NCBI GenBank assembly: GCA_900088475.1
Contig: FLMG01004723.1
Span: 33,501 to 97,500, forward strand
Length of the DNA stretch: 64,000 nt
Source of the DNA: Hyphochytrium catenoides
Lineage: Eukaryota; Sar; Hyphochytriomycetes; Hyphochytriales; Hyphochytriaceae
Reading direction: 5' to 3'
The notes under the pieces were generated by a model. It ran no database searches. It was not told the origin of the DNA and saw nothing but the letters and a program-made list of their open reading frames with translations. Of the stretch, positions 63,213 to 64,000 are shown one piece after another (the stretch's first letter is position 1; each line of letters opens with the position of its first letter). Both the position numbers and the translations under genes were made by a program.

Positions 63213-64000
63213 CTAGGCATCAACCCCACAGACTGAGGAAAAGCCTTGAAGGCCATAGACTAACATCTTGTACACTCCTGTCACGCCCATGATGATGCAG
63301 CTAAAGCCCACCACAAAGGCGATCAGAAAGACGATGATCGCTGTCTTTCTATATTTTCTGATGGCGTAACCCACGCCTACCTGTCCCACGAGCGAAGAGA
63401 AAAAGCCCAGGAGGCAATAGAAGGTTGCATAGTCCGCTCGTAACATCCCCATAATGGCAAACTGTACCGTGGTGGCAGAGGAAGTGAAGAGGATCATGAA
63501 GGAGCAGGTGGCTGCGCTAACTTCAGGCAGGATGCCCATATCCAAAAGCAAAGGGCCCTTTATCATCCCTCCGCCAATGCCCAGCATCCCTGCAGCTACG
63601 CCTGCAAACATACAGAGCAGCGGGTACTTTAAAGCCGACTCATAGTTCCAGACAACATCTCCTTGCAAATATTCCCAGCCCATCAGCTGCAGCGTTTGAT
63701 GGCGCTTCACTAACTTGCGTCCGTACCACATCGTGAAGAGAAAGAGGACTGGGAATGCAAGGAAGACAGTAAACCAGTAGGGAAACGTCCCACAGGTGAG
63801 GCCAACGACGCTGGGCGCACCATGCCCACCCTTCAGAAGGGCATGGACAAGCAATGCCGCCCATACAAGGAAGAGAAGAGCAATGTCAGCGAGAGGAACC
63901 TTGCTTCTCTGCTTCTTTAGGCCCTCTATTGTCATGAAAGGAGCCGCATAGCCCTTGCTCTTTCCCGGCAGGAGAGAGTTGTTCTCTTCATCGCCATCTG
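63213..64000 (-). CDS. TauE/SafE-family anion transporter, C-terminal part (5' end outside window)
   Basis: The frame is open from 64000 to the stop at 63213 (about 262 residues), with no intron visible. After a polar linker (ENNSLLPGKSKGYAAPF) come hydrophobic segments: ADIALLFLVWAALLVHALL, PYWFTVFLAFPVLFLFTMWY, the family hallmark LLCMFAGVAAGMLGIGGGMI then KGPLLLDMGILPEVSAATCS, F-M-I-L-F-T-S-S-A-T-T-V-Q-F and two more helices near the C-terminus. This is the second half of the eukaryotic sulfite exporter TauE/SafE family, also found in plants. The first half, with its own glycine-rich motif, should lie beyond 64000. The transported anion cannot be told from sequence. It converges on HMBS. 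Confidence 0.85.
   Translation of the reverse strand, partial: DGDEENNSLLPGKSKGYAAPFMTIEGLKKQRSKVPLADIALLFLVWAALLVHALLKGGHGAPSVVGLTCGTFPYWFTVFLAFPVLFLFTMWYGRKLVKRHQTLQLMGWEYLQGDVVWNYESALKYPLLCMFAGVAAGMLGIGGGMIKGPLLLDMGILPEVSAATCSFMILFTSSATTVQFAIMGMLRADYATFYCLLGFFSSLVGQVGVGYAIRKYRKTAIIVFLIAFVVGFSCIIMGVTGVYKMLVYGLQGFSSVCGVDA

Overview
This is nuclear DNA from a eukaryotic microbe, most likely a protist. Almost every gene is split by short canonical GT-AG introns, mostly about 55-300 bp, and exons rebuilt by hand join in phase into recognisable eukaryotic proteins. A radial spoke protein 3 gene shows that the organism builds motile 9+2 cilia. Hydroxymethylbilane synthase starts with no visible plastid or mitochondrial presequence, which favours a heterotroph or a lineage with cytosolic haem synthesis. 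The giant surface-type protein (fibronectin III, filamin-like and PA14 modules plus a private repeat) recalls proteins I associate with stramenopiles and related protists, but the exact lineage cannot be fixed from this window.

Region 1 (1-38,576, minus strand) is one gene that runs out of the window. It begins with a signal-peptide exon and has five small introns. One uninterrupted exon of about 33.9 kb (35,750-1,847) makes up most of it. More than 12,700 residues are visible. They form an N-terminal fibronectin III cluster, a core free of fibronectin III that carries filamin-like and three PA14 domains, and a long second fibronectin III array. Roughly 45 copies of an unnamed repeat of about 90-100 residues run through all of it. 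This is the strongest candidate in the window for something undescribed.

Region 2 (40,371-64,000) is compact and mostly housekeeping. In order it holds a PKR1-like V-ATPase assembly factor (-), a TMEM41/VTT-domain ER membrane protein (+), a membrane-anchored guanylate-binding-protein homologue with degenerate GTPase motifs and a long coiled coil (-), an AT-hook/chromodomain protein (+), radial spoke protein 3 (-), an ankyrin protein with one repeat per exon (-), an unrecognised four-helix membrane protein (+), a histidine acid phosphatase resembling mitochondrial lysophosphatidic acid phosphatase (-), hydroxymethylbilane synthase (+), and the C-terminal part of a TauE/SafE-type transporter (-). 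Convergent neighbours lie 118-657 bp apart. Divergent neighbours lie 735-1,328 bp apart, so promoters probably sit in those wider gaps.

The genes do not form an operon or one pathway. PKR1 and TMEM41 are both ER membrane-biogenesis factors that share an upstream region, but no functional coupling can be claimed. Exon boundaries come from reading frame, splice-site consensus and family similarity judged by eye; no alignment or transcript was available.
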